Of a DNA stretch of 64,000 nucleotides, positions 33,980 to 42,401 are shown one piece after another. The position numbers were made by a program, and so were the translations under genes. Under the pieces are notes generated by a model that did not search any database, had not been told where the DNA came from, and worked only from the letters and a program-made list of their open reading frames with translations. How positions within the stretch are numbered: position 1 is the stretch's first letter; each line of letters opens with the position of its first letter. The DNA comes from Cupriavidus neocaledonicus (lineage in GTDB: Bacteria; Pseudomonadota; Gammaproteobacteria; Burkholderiales; Burkholderiaceae), in assembly GCF_000372525.1 (NCBI RefSeq), contig NZ_AQUR01000094.1:81693-145692 (forward strand). The letters run 5' to 3'.

Positions 33980-33997
33980 TGTCACATGGCTGTGACA
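33980..33997. promoter_or_regulatory. Inverted repeat TGTCACA-TGGC-TGTGACA, candidate operator
   Basis: Perfect 7-bp arms around a 4-bp spacer, 250 bp upstream of the Gly-rich protein gene. The arms contain TGTGA/TCACA half-sites as in CRP/FNR-family operators, but in reversed order, so the cognate regulator is uncertain. Confidence 0.45.
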
Positions 33998-34149
33998 GAG
34001 GGGCCGCATCGGGTTTTTGAGGACCTCCAGGGGCCGCCAGGAAGGCCTTGCTTTTCAAGGGCTTGCAGCGCCCGCTCGGGATTTGCCCTGATTCTCCGGC
34101 CGCGTATCGGCGGTGAAACACGGCTCCGGGGGTGCCGCCGCCGTCGCCC

Positions 34150-34167
34150 ATGTGGGCCGGCCCACAT
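34150..34167. repeat. Perfect 18-bp palindrome ATGTGGGCCGGCCCACAT
   Basis: Self-complementary along its whole length, in the middle of the divergent control region. No similar copy was noticed elsewhere in the window. Confidence 0.5.
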
Positions 34168-34424
34168 TGCCGGGGGTGACGCGACACCGGTGGCATGGGC
34201 GAGTGTGCGCCGCGGCCATGGCCGCGGCGGCGCGCGCCGGCCGGCACGCCGCCCGCGCAACGGGACGAATCCGGCACAATGCGTCACCGCGCCCTGGCGC
34301 GGCGCCGCACCGCGCCAGGCCCTTGTCGCGAAAACCCCTCAGCGTTTATCCTCGCTAGGCCCTATGTCTGATTTAAAGTACATTAGAGGCATTACAGACT
34401 TGTCATCTCTCCACAAGGGAAACC

Positions 34425-35210
34425 ATGAGTGAAGCCGTCGTTCCCCTGTATCACCAGATTTACGTGGTGCTGCGCCAGCAGATCGTCGAAGGCCGCTTCG
34501 GCCAGGGTCCCTTGCCCGGGGAGATCGACCTCGCCAAGCAGTTCCACGCGTCGCGCGTGACCATGCGGCGCGTGTTCGACCGGCTGGTGCAGGAAGGGCT
34601 GGTGCGCCGCCACCGCGGGCTCGGCACCTTCGTCAATCCGCATCCGGTGCGCCCGGCCGCGGCGGCCGGCGAGGAACGCGGCACCAGCCTGCTCGACAAC
34701 ATCATCGACATGGGCCAGAAGACCTCGGTCAAGGTGATCTCGATCGACGAAGTCCATGCCACGCCAGATGTCGCCGACTCGCTGCAGATCGAGCCGGGCG
34801 ACCCGGTGGTGAAGATCGTGCGCGTGCGCCACTACCGCAACCGTCCGCTGTCGCACATCACGGTCTACCTGCCGGCGGCGCTGGGCCGGCCGATCACGCG
34901 CCAAGCGCTGGAAGAGACCCCGGTGCTGCGCCTGCTGGAAGCGGGCGGGATCAAGCTCGGCCGCGCCAGCCAGGTGCTGTCGGCCCGGCTGGCCGACGTG
35001 GTGGTGGCGCCGCTGCTGGACGTGCCGGTCGGCGGCGCGCTGCTGGCGGTGCGCCGCGTGGTCAAGGACCAATCGGGGCGCCCGGTGCAGCTGCTGCTGG
35101 GCCAGTATCGCCCGGACCGCTACGAGTACCGCATGGAACTGTCGCCCGCCGGCGTCGACAGCGCCAACGTCTGGGTCGAAAGCGAGACCCGTCCGGGCTT
35201 GCGCGACTGA
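34425..35210 (+). CDS. GntR-family regulator, HutC/UTRA subfamily
   Basis: 261 aa. N-terminal winged helix (YHQIYVVLRQQIVEGRFGQGPLPGEIDLAKQFHASRVTMRRVFDRLVQEGLVRRHRGLGTFV) and a C-terminal UTRA ligand-binding domain with the closing DRYEYRMEL. It lies 123 bp upstream of a Bug receptor and a LeuC/LeuD-like hydro-lyase on the same strand and probably controls them in response to the transported acid. Its left neighbour is the divergent Fap-like operon, so cross-regulation there cannot be excluded. Confidence 0.93.
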   Translation: MSEAVVPLYHQIYVVLRQQIVEGRFGQGPLPGEIDLAKQFHASRVTMRRVFDRLVQEGLVRRHRGLGTFVNPHPVRPAAAAGEERGTSLLDNIIDMGQKTSVKVISIDEVHATPDVADSLQIEPGDPVVKIVRVRHYRNRPLSHITVYLPAALGRPITRQALEETPVLRLLEAGGIKLGRASQVLSARLADVVVAPLLDVPVGGALLAVRRVVKDQSGRPVQLLLGQYRPDRYEYRMELSPAGVDSANVWVESETRPGLRD

Positions 35211-35232
35211 CGTGCACTGGCCCGCGACCGCT

Positions 35233-35254
35233 GCCCAGGGGCGTTGCCCCGGGC
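35233..35254 (+). terminator. Weak hairpin after the GntR gene
   Basis: GCCCAGGGGC can pair with GCCCCGGGC with one bulged base. No T-run follows, so it is perhaps an mRNA-processing structure between the regulator and the Bug/hydro-lyase genes. Confidence 0.3.
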
Positions 35255-35333
35255 GGGCGTTGCCGGGGGTGCGCCGGACCCGGTTCCGCGCCATACTGCG
35301 CATCCCTGATCACATCGTGCGAGGACCGCCGCC

Positions 35334-36383
35334 ATGTCTGAGTTCCGTCCGTCCAGCCTGACCCGTCTGCCTTCGATTCCGCGCCGCGCCACCATGCGGC
35401 GCCTTGCCACGCTCGGCACGCTGGCTGCCTGCGCGCTGGCCTTGCCGCTGTCGGCGGCGGCGCAGGCACCAGGCCAGCCGCAGGCGCAGCTTGCCGGCGG
35501 CAAGCCGATCCGGATCCTGGTGGGCGCGCCGGCCGGCGGCACCACCGACACGCTGGCGCGCACCATCGCCCAGGAAATGTCGCAGGAGCTGGGCCAGCCG
35601 GTGGTGGTCGAAAACCGCCCCGGCGCCGGCGGCAATATCGCCGCGGACCTGGTCGCCAAGAGCGCGCCGGACGGCAGCACGCTGCTGATGAGCTTCACCA
35701 GCCATACCATCAACGCCACGCTGTACAAGAAGCTGCCGTTCGACCCGGTGCAGGACTTCACGCCGATCACGCTGGTCGCCACCGTGCCCAGCGTGCTGGT
35801 GGCCACGCCCCGGCTGGCGGCCAACAACGTGCCCGAGCTGATCCGCCTGGCGCGCTCGGAGCCGGGCAAGCTGAACTTCGCCATCGGCTCGGTCGGCTCG
35901 TCGCTGCACATGGCCGGCGACATGTTCAAGATGATGACCGGCACCTACATCGTCAACATCCCGTACAAGGGCACCGCGCCGGCGCTGACCGACGTGCTGG
36001 CGGGCCAGTGCGACCTGATGTTCGCCAGCACCATCAACGTGCTGCCGCACGTGCGCGCGGGCAAGCTCAAGGTGCTGGGCGTGACCAGCCCCGCGCCGTT
36101 GCCGCAGTTCCCCGGCGCGGCGCCGATCGGCAATACCGTCAAGGGCTTCGAGTCGAGCGCGTGGTTCGGGCTGTTCGGCCCGGCCGGCATGCCGCACGAG
36201 ACCACGCAGGCGCTGTACCAGGCCGCGCGCAAGGGGCTGGAGTCTCCCGCCGTGCGCAAGCGCCTGGAGAACGACGGCGCGCAGCCGATGGGCACCCCGC
36301 CCGAGGCCTTCGCCGCGTTCGTGAAGCAGGACGTCAAGCGCTGGGCCGGCGTGGTCAAGTATTCGGGAGCGTCGCCGGAATGA
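35334..36383 (+). CDS. Bug-family tripartite tricarboxylate (TTT) receptor
   Basis: 349 aa periplasmic binding protein. The N-terminal signal peptide is preceded by an Arg-rich extension. An alternative internal ATG at 35394 (MRRLATLG) would remove this but lacks a ribosome site, while GCGAGGACC precedes 35334. Family motifs are KPIRILVGAPAGGTTDTLAR and VVVENRPGAGGNIAADLVA. The stop overlaps the start of the LeuC-like gene (ATGA), so receptor and enzyme are co-translated. Confidence 0.92.
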   Translation: MSEFRPSSLTRLPSIPRRATMRRLATLGTLAACALALPLSAAAQAPGQPQAQLAGGKPIRILVGAPAGGTTDTLARTIAQEMSQELGQPVVVENRPGAGGNIAADLVAKSAPDGSTLLMSFTSHTINATLYKKLPFDPVQDFTPITLVATVPSVLVATPRLAANNVPELIRLARSEPGKLNFAIGSVGSSLHMAGDMFKMMTGTYIVNIPYKGTAPALTDVLAGQCDLMFASTINVLPHVRAGKLKVLGVTSPAPLPQFPGAAPIGNTVKGFESSAWFGLFGPAGMPHETTQALYQAARKGLESPAVRKRLENDGAQPMGTPPEAFAAFVKQDVKRWAGVVKYSGASPE

Positions 36384-37666
36384 GTCCCCTGTCCGCCACG
36401 CTCGCGCAGAAGCTGGTGGCTCGCGCCGCCGGGCTGGCCCATGCCGCGCCCGGCACCGTGGTGATCTGCCGGGTCGACCTGGCGATGTCGCACGACTCCA
36501 GCGGCCCGCGCCGCGTCGCGCCGCTGCTGCAGGAGCTTGGCACCGGGGTCTGGGACCCGTCGCGCTATGTCGTGGTGACCGACCATTTCGTGCCCGGCGG
36601 CGACGCCCAGGCCGAATCGATCCTGCGCTTCACGCGCGACTGGACGCGCCAGGCCGGCGCGCACTTCATCGACGCCGAGGGCATCTGCCACGTGGTGCTG
36701 CCCGAGCGCGGCCATGTGCTGCCGGGCCGCCTGATCGTCGGCGGCGACAGCCACAGCCCCACGGGAGGCGCGTTCGGCGCGTACATGTTCGGCGTGGGCG
36801 CGACCGAGATGGCCGGCGTGCTCGCCACCGGCGAGATCTGGCTGCGGGTGCCGGACACCATCCGGCTGCAATGGGACGGGCAGCTCGCGCCCGGGGTGTG
36901 CGCCAAGGACATGATGCTGTTCCTGTGCGCCACGCTGGGCATGGGCGGCGGGCGCTACCAGGCGCTCGAGTTCACCGGCAGCGCCGTCACCGCGCTGCCG
37001 ATGCAGGAACGCATGACGCTCACCAACATGAGCACCGAGCTCGGGGCGCAGACCGGACTGGTGGCGCCCGACGCGGTCACGCTGGATTGGCTGGCGCAGG
37101 CCGGCGTGCCGGCGCCGACGCTCGCCGCCATCGACTTGAACCACTGGCGCAGCGATGCCGGCGCGCCGGTGCTGGCCACGCACCGCTTCGATGCCGCCAC
37201 GCTGGCGCCGCAGGTGGCCGCGCCGCACTCGCCCGCCAACAGTGCGCCGGTCGACCGCGCTGCCGGCGAGCCGGTGCAGATCGCCTATCTGGGTGCCTGC
37301 ACCGGCGCCAAGCTGGAAGACCTGCGCATGGCCGCGCGCGTGCTGCGCGGGCGGCGCGTTGCCGCCGGCGTGACGCTGCAGGTGGCGCCGGCCTCGCGCC
37401 GCGATCAGCTGCAGGCCGAGCAGGAAGGCACGCTCGGCATCCTCGCCGATGCCGGCGCGATGCTGCTGCCCAATGCCTGCGGCGCCTGCGCGGGCTATGG
37501 CGCGGCGCGCTTCCCGGCCGGCAGCCGCGCGATTGCCTCGACCGCGCGTAATTTCTCGGGCCGCATGGGCGACGCCGGCAGCGCGGTGTGGCTTGGCTCG
37601 CCGATGACGGTGGCCGCCAGCGCCGTCACCGGCCGCATCACCGATCCGCGCACGCTGCTGGAGTAA
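36380..37666 (+). CDS. Aconitase-superfamily hydro-lyase large subunit (LeuC/DmdA-like)
   Basis: 428 aa. Carries the aconitase-type elements VVVTDHFVPGG, GGDSHSPTGGAFGAYMFGVGATEMA and the [4Fe-4S] cysteines in LGACTGAKLEDLRMAA and NACGACAGYG. It interconverts a hydroxy-di/tricarboxylate and its unsaturated form. It is unlikely to be the leucine-pathway enzyme because it is co-translated with a Bug receptor and sits behind a GntR regulator. A catabolic substituted malate/maleate-type substrate is more likely (inference). Confidence 0.88.
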   Translation: MSPLSATLAQKLVARAAGLAHAAPGTVVICRVDLAMSHDSSGPRRVAPLLQELGTGVWDPSRYVVVTDHFVPGGDAQAESILRFTRDWTRQAGAHFIDAEGICHVVLPERGHVLPGRLIVGGDSHSPTGGAFGAYMFGVGATEMAGVLATGEIWLRVPDTIRLQWDGQLAPGVCAKDMMLFLCATLGMGGGRYQALEFTGSAVTALPMQERMTLTNMSTELGAQTGLVAPDAVTLDWLAQAGVPAPTLAAIDLNHWRSDAGAPVLATHRFDAATLAPQVAAPHSPANSAPVDRAAGEPVQIAYLGACTGAKLEDLRMAARVLRGRRVAAGVTLQVAPASRRDQLQAEQEGTLGILADAGAMLLPNACGACAGYGAARFPAGSRAIASTARNFSGRMGDAGSAVWLGSPMTVAASAVTGRITDPRTLLE

Positions 37667-37714
37667 CGCGCGGCCCCCACCTCGTGCCCGCCGCCGGCGG
37701 GACAGACTTCCCGC

Positions 37715-38242
37715 ATGACCTCTGCCCCCGCCCCTGCCCCCGCCCCTGCCGGCCGCCTCTGGCGCTTCGGCGACAACATCGACACCGATGCCATGGCCCC
37801 CGCCGTGCTGATGAAAGCGCCGCTGCCGGTGCTGGCCCGGCATTGCCTGGCGTCGGTGCGCCCGGAGTTTCCCGGCAGCGTGCGTCCCGGCGACGTGCTG
37901 GTGGCGGGCGCCAACTTCGGCATCGGCTCCTCGCGCGAGCAGGCGCCGCAGGCGCTGCGCGAACTGGGCGTGGGCGCGGTGGTGGCGCAATCGTTCGGGG
38001 GGCTGTTCTATCGCAACGCCATCAACCTGGGCCTGCCGGTGCTGGTCTGCGCCGACACCAGCGGGCTGGCCGACGGCGCGCATGCGGTGCTGGACCTGGA
38101 GACCGCGCAGTTGCGGCTGGACGACGGCAGCGTGGTGGCGTGCGAACCGATCCCGGCGTTCCTGCGCGCCATCCTGGCCGCCGGCGGGCTGGTGCCGCAC
38201 CTGAAGGCGCGCCTGGCGCGCGAGCGCGGCCGCCCGGACTGA
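37715..38242 (+). CDS. Aconitase-superfamily hydro-lyase small subunit (LeuD/DmdB-like)
   Basis: 175 aa swivel-domain partner of the preceding large subunit. It has FGDNIDTDAMAPAVL at the N-terminus, and GANFGIGSSREQAPQAL where most LeuD proteins have a Cys (FGCGSSRE). The SREQ form and the separate short subunit are typical of the type-2 LeuD/dimethylmalate dehydratase branch. Pro-rich residues 2-11 (APAPAPAPAG) form a short flexible N-terminus. Spacing of 48 bp to the large subunit fits an operon. Confidence 0.86.
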   Translation: MTSAPAPAPAPAGRLWRFGDNIDTDAMAPAVLMKAPLPVLARHCLASVRPEFPGSVRPGDVLVAGANFGIGSSREQAPQALRELGVGAVVAQSFGGLFYRNAINLGLPVLVCADTSGLADGAHAVLDLETAQLRLDDGSVVACEPIPAFLRAILAAGGLVPHLKARLARERGRPD

Positions 38243-38257
38243 ATCCGGCGCAACCGC

Positions 38258-38956
38258 TCAGGCCGCCGGCGGCGTGCGCAGCAACGCCAGCGCCTCTTCG
38301 TCGCTGGTCTGGCTGAAATCGAGGTAGAACGCGCCGACCGCGCCGAAGCTGGGCGGCGTATTCAGGCAGATCACCTCGTCGGCGGCCGCGGCCAGAGTGG
38401 CCAGCCCGTCCTGAGAGCCCACCGGGGTGGCCGCGATCACGCGCGCCGCGCCGGCCATGCGCACGCCTTCGAGCGCGGCGCGCATGGTAGCGCCGGTGGC
38501 CACGCCGTCATCGACCACGATCACCACGCGTCCGGCACGGGCCGGCACCGGCTTGCCGCCGCGGTAGCGCTGCTGGCGCCGGGCGATCTCGTCGAGCTGG
38601 CGCCCGCGCTCGGCATCGAAGCTGCCGCTGTCGACGGCGCGGCGGGCCCAGGGATCGTCATTGACCACCGTGTGCGGTCCGCCACCGCCGGCATCGCCTT
38701 CCACCACCGCGCCCAGCGCCAGTTCCGGGTAGCCCAGCGCGCCGATCTTGCGCACCAGCAGCACGTCCAGCTGCCCGTTTAGCGCGCGCGCCACCTCGAA
38801 TGCCACCGGCACGCCGCCGCGCGGCAGCGCCAGCACCAGCGGGGTCTGGCCCAGCTGCGCGGCACCAAAGCCCAGTCCGGCCAGGTGGCGGCCGAGGTAT
38901 TGGCCCGCCTCGCGGCGGTCGGCAAAGCACGGGGGCAGGTACATGGCGGTTTCCAT
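38258..38956 (-). CDS. Phosphoribosyltransferase family protein
   Basis: 232 aa with the PRPP-binding loop VVIVVDDGVATGATMRAALEGVR (residues about 140-160) and the N-terminal LVLALPRGGVPVAFEVARALNGQLDVLLVRKIGA found in stand-alone PRTase domain proteins of the COG1926 type. Substrate base and product are unknown. Two starts four codons apart (38956, 38944) are possible. It is convergent with the LeuD-like gene, with only 15 bp between stops. Confidence 0.88.
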   Translation of the reverse strand: METAMYLPPCFADRREAGQYLGRHLAGLGFGAAQLGQTPLVLALPRGGVPVAFEVARALNGQLDVLLVRKIGALGYPELALGAVVEGDAGGGGPHTVVNDDPWARRAVDSGSFDAERGRQLDEIARRQQRYRGGKPVPARAGRVVIVVDDGVATGATMRAALEGVRMAGAARVIAATPVGSQDGLATLAAAADEVICLNTPPSFGAVGAFYLDFSQTSDEEALALLRTPPAA

Positions 38957-39207
38957 GGGAGGGGGACGGCCAGCGCAGGCGGCCCCTCCGCCAAATATAG
39001 ACCCTGGCGCCGGTGGCGGCGGCGGCCCGCGCGCCACTTGCCAGGCCAGCCAGGCGCGATCCGGCACCATTAGGCGCGCTCGTGCAACAGTGTGTTGAGG
39101 CGGGGGCGGCTGACTTCACCGCAGTGCAGCATTACGATGGCCGCTGGCGCTGACAACGCCGCACCGCCCTTGCCGGGCAGGCCACCGTGCCGGCCCGGCC
39201 CGATTGC

Positions 39208-39420
39208 ATGAGCCCTGACATGACCACGCCCTCCCCCGCCCGCGCCGCGACGGCGCCGACCCGACCCCACGCTACGGCAGACGCCACCACCGACCTCGCC
39301 GCGCTCGCCGTCCCGGACATTCCGTTCGGTTCGCTCGAAGCCGCCGCGATGGCCGAGCTGCCCTATACCTTCCGCCCGGCCGGCACCTGCACCCGCTACT
39401 ACAACGAGTTCTTCGGCTGA
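39208..39420 (+). CDS. Small hypothetical protein
   Basis: 70 aa from the ATG at 39208 (an earlier in-frame ATG at 39187 is possible). A Thr/Ala/Pro-rich N-terminal half is followed by IPFGSLEAAAMAELPYTFRPAGTCTRYYNEFFG. It overlaps the stop of the convergent LysR gene by 22 bp. There is no recognised domain and only a weak ribosome site. The aromatic C-terminus and normal codon use favour a real gene, but it could be spurious. Confidence 0.4.
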   Translation: MSPDMTTPSPARAATAPTRPHATADATTDLAALAVPDIPFGSLEAAAMAELPYTFRPAGTCTRYYNEFFG

Positions 39421-40298
39421 AGTCCGGGCGGCGCGCCCGCCGCCATCACGGTCTCGCACAGCGCGGCCAGCCGCGCCGCCATGTCCCGCGCCGCCGCCGG
39501 CAGGTCCGGCTGCGCGTGCAGGCTCAGTTCGACATCCGGCACCGCTGCGGGCCAGCCGTGCTCCAGCACGGTGTGATGCGCCGTGGCCAGCCGCCGCGGC
39601 AGCAGCGTCACGCCCAGGCCGTCGGCCACCGCCGCCAGGATGCTGGCCAGGCTGGCGCTGACAAAGGCCACGCGCCAGCGCCGGCCGCCGGCGTCGAGCG
39701 CATGCATCATCTCGCCGCGATACAGCCCGCCTACCGGGAATGCCACCAGCGGCACCGGATCGCGTGCCACCGCCGGACGGCTGCGGCTGTCGATCCAGCA
39801 CAGCGGCTCCGGCCAGCTGGCCAGCCCCTGGGCCTGGCCGGTGCGCTGCTTGACCAGCACCAGGTCCAGCTCGCGGTCCTGGAAACGCTGCCACAGCTCG
39901 TGGCTCATGCCGCTGGTTACCTCCAGCCGCATGCCCGGCCAGTCATCGGCAAACCCGGCCAGCACCGGCGTCAGCGGCCGCGCGGCAAAGTCCTCGGGCA
40001 CACCCAGCCGGATCTCGCCCTGGCCGGCACTCTGGCGCAGTTGCCCGACGGCCTCCGCCATCAATTGCTGCAGCCGGCGCGCATAGCCCAGCAGGCGCTC
40101 GCCTTCCGGCGTGGTGGTGACATAGCGCCCGCCGCGGTCCAGCAGTACGCAGCCCAGCTGCTCTTCGAGCCGGCGCACCTGCTGGCTGACCGTCGACTGG
40201 GTCAGGTGCACGCGCTGGGCGGCGCGGGTAAAGCTGCCGCTCTCGGCGACGGCGACAAAGCTCTGCAGCAGCACGGGGTCGAGACGCGGGTCCTGCAT
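39399..40298 (-). CDS. LysR-family transcriptional regulator
   Basis: 299 aa. HTH residues LDPVLLQSFVAVAESGSFTRAAQRVHLTQSTVSQQVRRLEEQLG and a LysR effector domain (GEIRLGVPEDFAARPLTPVLAGFADDWPGMRLEV) of the IciA/ArgP-like subgroup. The ATG at 40298 was chosen; the longer frame starts in the divergent spacer. It is divergent from the deaminase/permease pair and probably regulates it. Confidence 0.92.
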   Translation of the reverse strand: MQDPRLDPVLLQSFVAVAESGSFTRAAQRVHLTQSTVSQQVRRLEEQLGCVLLDRGGRYVTTTPEGERLLGYARRLQQLMAEAVGQLRQSAGQGEIRLGVPEDFAARPLTPVLAGFADDWPGMRLEVTSGMSHELWQRFQDRELDLVLVKQRTGQAQGLASWPEPLCWIDSRSRPAVARDPVPLVAFPVGGLYRGEMMHALDAGGRRWRVAFVSASLASILAAVADGLGVTLLPRRLATAHHTVLEHGWPAAVPDVELSLHAQPDLPAAARDMAARLAALCETVMAAGAPPGLQPKNSL

Positions 40299-40473
40299 GG
40301 CGGCGTATCCATTGGGTTTTCCACTGCCGGCGATTTCATCATTTAATTTCCCAATCACCAAGGCCCCGCGTACAGTTCGGCACGATGCGCCGGTGTGCGT
40401 CCGGTCGCCATCGCTGCCGTTTCAAGCGCCATGCCGCGTTCCGCGCGAGCATGTACCCACTTTTTCTGCAACC

Positions 40474-40932
40474 ATGACCACTCACCAGGAATTCATGCGC
40501 GAGGCGGTGCGCCTCGCGGTGGCCAACCGTGACCGCGGCGCGCGCCCGTTCGGTGCCGTGCTGGTGCTCGACGGCGAAACCGTCGCCACCGGCGTCAACG
40601 ACATCGTCCACAGCCACGACCCCACCACCCATGCCGAGATGCAGGCAGTGCGCGCCGCCGCGCGCAAGCTGGGCCGGCCCGACCTGCGCGGCAGCGTGGT
40701 CTATGCCAGCGGCCATCCGTGCCCGATGTGCCTGGCGGCGATGACCATGGCCGGCGTGCAGGCGGTCTACTTCGCCTTCGACAACCAGGATGCCGCGCCC
40801 TACGGCATGTCGAGCGAGGCCGCCTACCAGGCGCTGCGCCTGCCGCTGGAGCCGCCGCCGCTGCCGCTCACGCGGGTGCCGGTCGAGCTCTCCGCCGCGC
40901 AGCTCTACGGCATGCGCCCGCGCCGTGGCTGA
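40474..40932 (+). CDS. Nucleoside/nucleobase deaminase (CMP/dCMP-deaminase fold)
   Basis: 152 aa zinc deaminase: HAEMQAV (zinc His and catalytic Glu) and HPCPMCLAAM (two zinc Cys). The N-terminal FMREAVRLAVANRDRGARPFGAVLV matches guanine deaminase/tRNA-adenosine-deaminase-type proteins. The PYGMSSEAAYQAL segment favours a guanine/isoguanine-like base deaminase over TadA. The GTG of the following permease gene overlaps its end, so the permease probably imports its substrate. Confidence 0.9.
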   Translation: MTTHQEFMREAVRLAVANRDRGARPFGAVLVLDGETVATGVNDIVHSHDPTTHAEMQAVRAAARKLGRPDLRGSVVYASGHPCPMCLAAMTMAGVQAVYFAFDNQDAAPYGMSSEAAYQALRLPLEPPPLPLTRVPVELSAAQLYGMRPRRG

Positions 40933-42193
40933 AGGCGCGCGCCCGGTGCGGCCCCGGCCGCCGCGCTGGCTGGTGCTGGCGGCCGTGGCCGGTATCGGCC
41001 TGAACCTGCGGCCGTTCCTGACCGCGGTCGGGCCGCTGGCGCCCGCCATCCGCGGCGGCACCGGCCTGAGCTACCAGGGCATGGCGTGGCTGACGCTGCT
41101 GCCGATGCTGCTGATGGGAGTCGGGGCGTTCTTCGGCCCGGCGATCCGCGCGCGGCTGGGCGCGCGCACCGCGGTGCTGGGCGCGCTGGCGCTGGTTGGC
41201 GCGGGCTGCGCCGTGCGGCTGGGCGTGGCCGGCGGGACCTGGCTGATCGCCTCCGCGGCGCTGTGCGGGCTGGGCGTGGCGGTGGTGCAGGCGGCGTGCC
41301 CGGGGCTGGTCAAGCAGGAGTTCCCGGCACGCGTGGCGCCGGTGATGGGACTGTATTCGGCGGCGCTGATGGGCGGCGGCGCGCTGGGCGCCCAGCTGTC
41401 ACCCTATGTGACCGAGCTGGCCGGCAGCTGGCGCGAGGCGCTGGCGCTGTGGGCCGTGCCCGCGCTGGTGGCGCTGGCGCTGGCGTGGGTGGCGCTGCCG
41501 CGCGGCCCGGCGCGCCCGCCGGCCGCGACGCCGGCGGCGCCGTCCGGGCGCCCGCCCAGCGCCGCCGGCAAGACCCGCGCGCTGCTGCGGCGCCCGCGCA
41601 CGTGGCTGCTGATGATCAGCTTCGGCGTGATGAATGGCGGCTATGCCTCGCTGGTGGCGTGGCTGGCGCCCTTCTACCAGAGCCATGGCTGGAGCGCGCC
41701 GGCCAGCGGCTCGCTGGTGGCGCTGATGGCGGTGGCGCAGGCCGCCGCGGCGCTGCTGCTGCCGGCGCTGGCGGCGCGCAGCCTGGACCGGCGCGCGTGG
41801 ATGGCGCTGGCGCTGGCGCTGCAGGTTGCCGGCTTCGCCGGGCTGGCGCTGTGGCCGGACGCCGCGCCGCAGGCCTGGGCCGTGATCGGCGGCGCCGGCC
41901 TGGGCGGCTGCTTTGCGCTGTACCTGGTGGTGGCGCTGGACCACCTGCCCGATGCCGACAGCGCCGGCGCGCTGAGCGCGGTGATGCAGGGCGGCGGCTT
42001 CCTGCTGGCGTCGCTGGCGCCGTGGATCACCGCCATGCTGCAGGCGCGCACCGGCAGCTTCGCCGCGGGCTGGTGGTACCACCTGGCGTGCGCGGCGGCG
42101 GTGGGCGTGCTGACCATGCGGCTGGACCCGGCGCGCTACGGCGCGTCCTTTGCCGTGCCGGCGCCCGCCGGCTGCGCCCGGCGGGCTGGTTGA
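40925..42193 (+). CDS. MFS transporter, CynX/NimT family
   Basis: 422 aa with about twelve hydrophobic segments and the CynX-type opening GIGLNLRPFLTAVGPLAPAIRGGTGLSYQGMAWLTLLPML. A Pro/Ala-rich cytoplasmic loop lies in the middle (residues about 195-220). The start is GTG at 40925, overlapping the deaminase stop by 8 bp; in-frame ATG codons further left lie inside the deaminase gene. The coupling suggests transport of a purine-like or nitrogenous substrate for the deaminase. Confidence 0.88.
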   Translation: MAEGARPVRPRPPRWLVLAAVAGIGLNLRPFLTAVGPLAPAIRGGTGLSYQGMAWLTLLPMLLMGVGAFFGPAIRARLGARTAVLGALALVGAGCAVRLGVAGGTWLIASAALCGLGVAVVQAACPGLVKQEFPARVAPVMGLYSAALMGGGALGAQLSPYVTELAGSWREALALWAVPALVALALAWVALPRGPARPPAATPAAPSGRPPSAAGKTRALLRRPRTWLLMISFGVMNGGYASLVAWLAPFYQSHGWSAPASGSLVALMAVAQAAAALLLPALAARSLDRRAWMALALALQVAGFAGLALWPDAAPQAWAVIGGAGLGGCFALYLVVALDHLPDADSAGALSAVMQGGGFLLASLAPWITAMLQARTGSFAAGWWYHLACAAAVGVLTMRLDPARYGASFAVPAPAGCARRAG

Positions 42194-42263
42194 AACCGGC
42201 CTGGCCACGCTGACGGCGCCGGGCTGATACCAGCCTGGCCGTCAGCCGGCGCGAGCGACCGGG

Positions 42264-42401
42264 TCAGCGGGCCGGCGCGGCCTCCACCACGGCGGTGGCA
42301 TCCGCCGGCGCCGGCTCCTGCGGCAGTGCGAACAATGCCGCGGGGGGCGGCGACAGGCCCTGCAGCCATTGCAAGGCAAGCACGATGAGCATGACCGGCA
42401 T
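42264..42401 (-). CDS. Small hydrophobic protein, 45 aa
   Basis: Begins MPVMLIVLALQWLQGLSPPP and ends Pro/Ala-rich. An excellent AAGGAGG ribosome site lies just before the ATG at 42401, which is the main reason to believe it. One possible membrane or signal helix. No family is recognised. Confidence 0.5.
   Translation of the reverse strand: MPVMLIVLALQWLQGLSPPPAALFALPQEPAPADATAVVEAAPAR

Larger units (their letters stand above)
33731..34424. promoter_or_regulatory. 694-bp divergent control region of the Fap-like operon and GntR gene
   Basis: No credible gene. It holds four inverted repeats: CCTTGTA-T-TACAAGG (33885-33899), TGTCACA-TGGC-TGTGACA (33980-33997), ATGTGGGCCGGCCCACAT (34150-34167) and a perfect 20-bp CCGCGG-type palindrome (34209-34228). 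The right end (from about 34330) is AT-rich and should carry the GntR promoter. The length and palindrome load suggest multi-factor control of the leftward operon. Confidence 0.55.
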
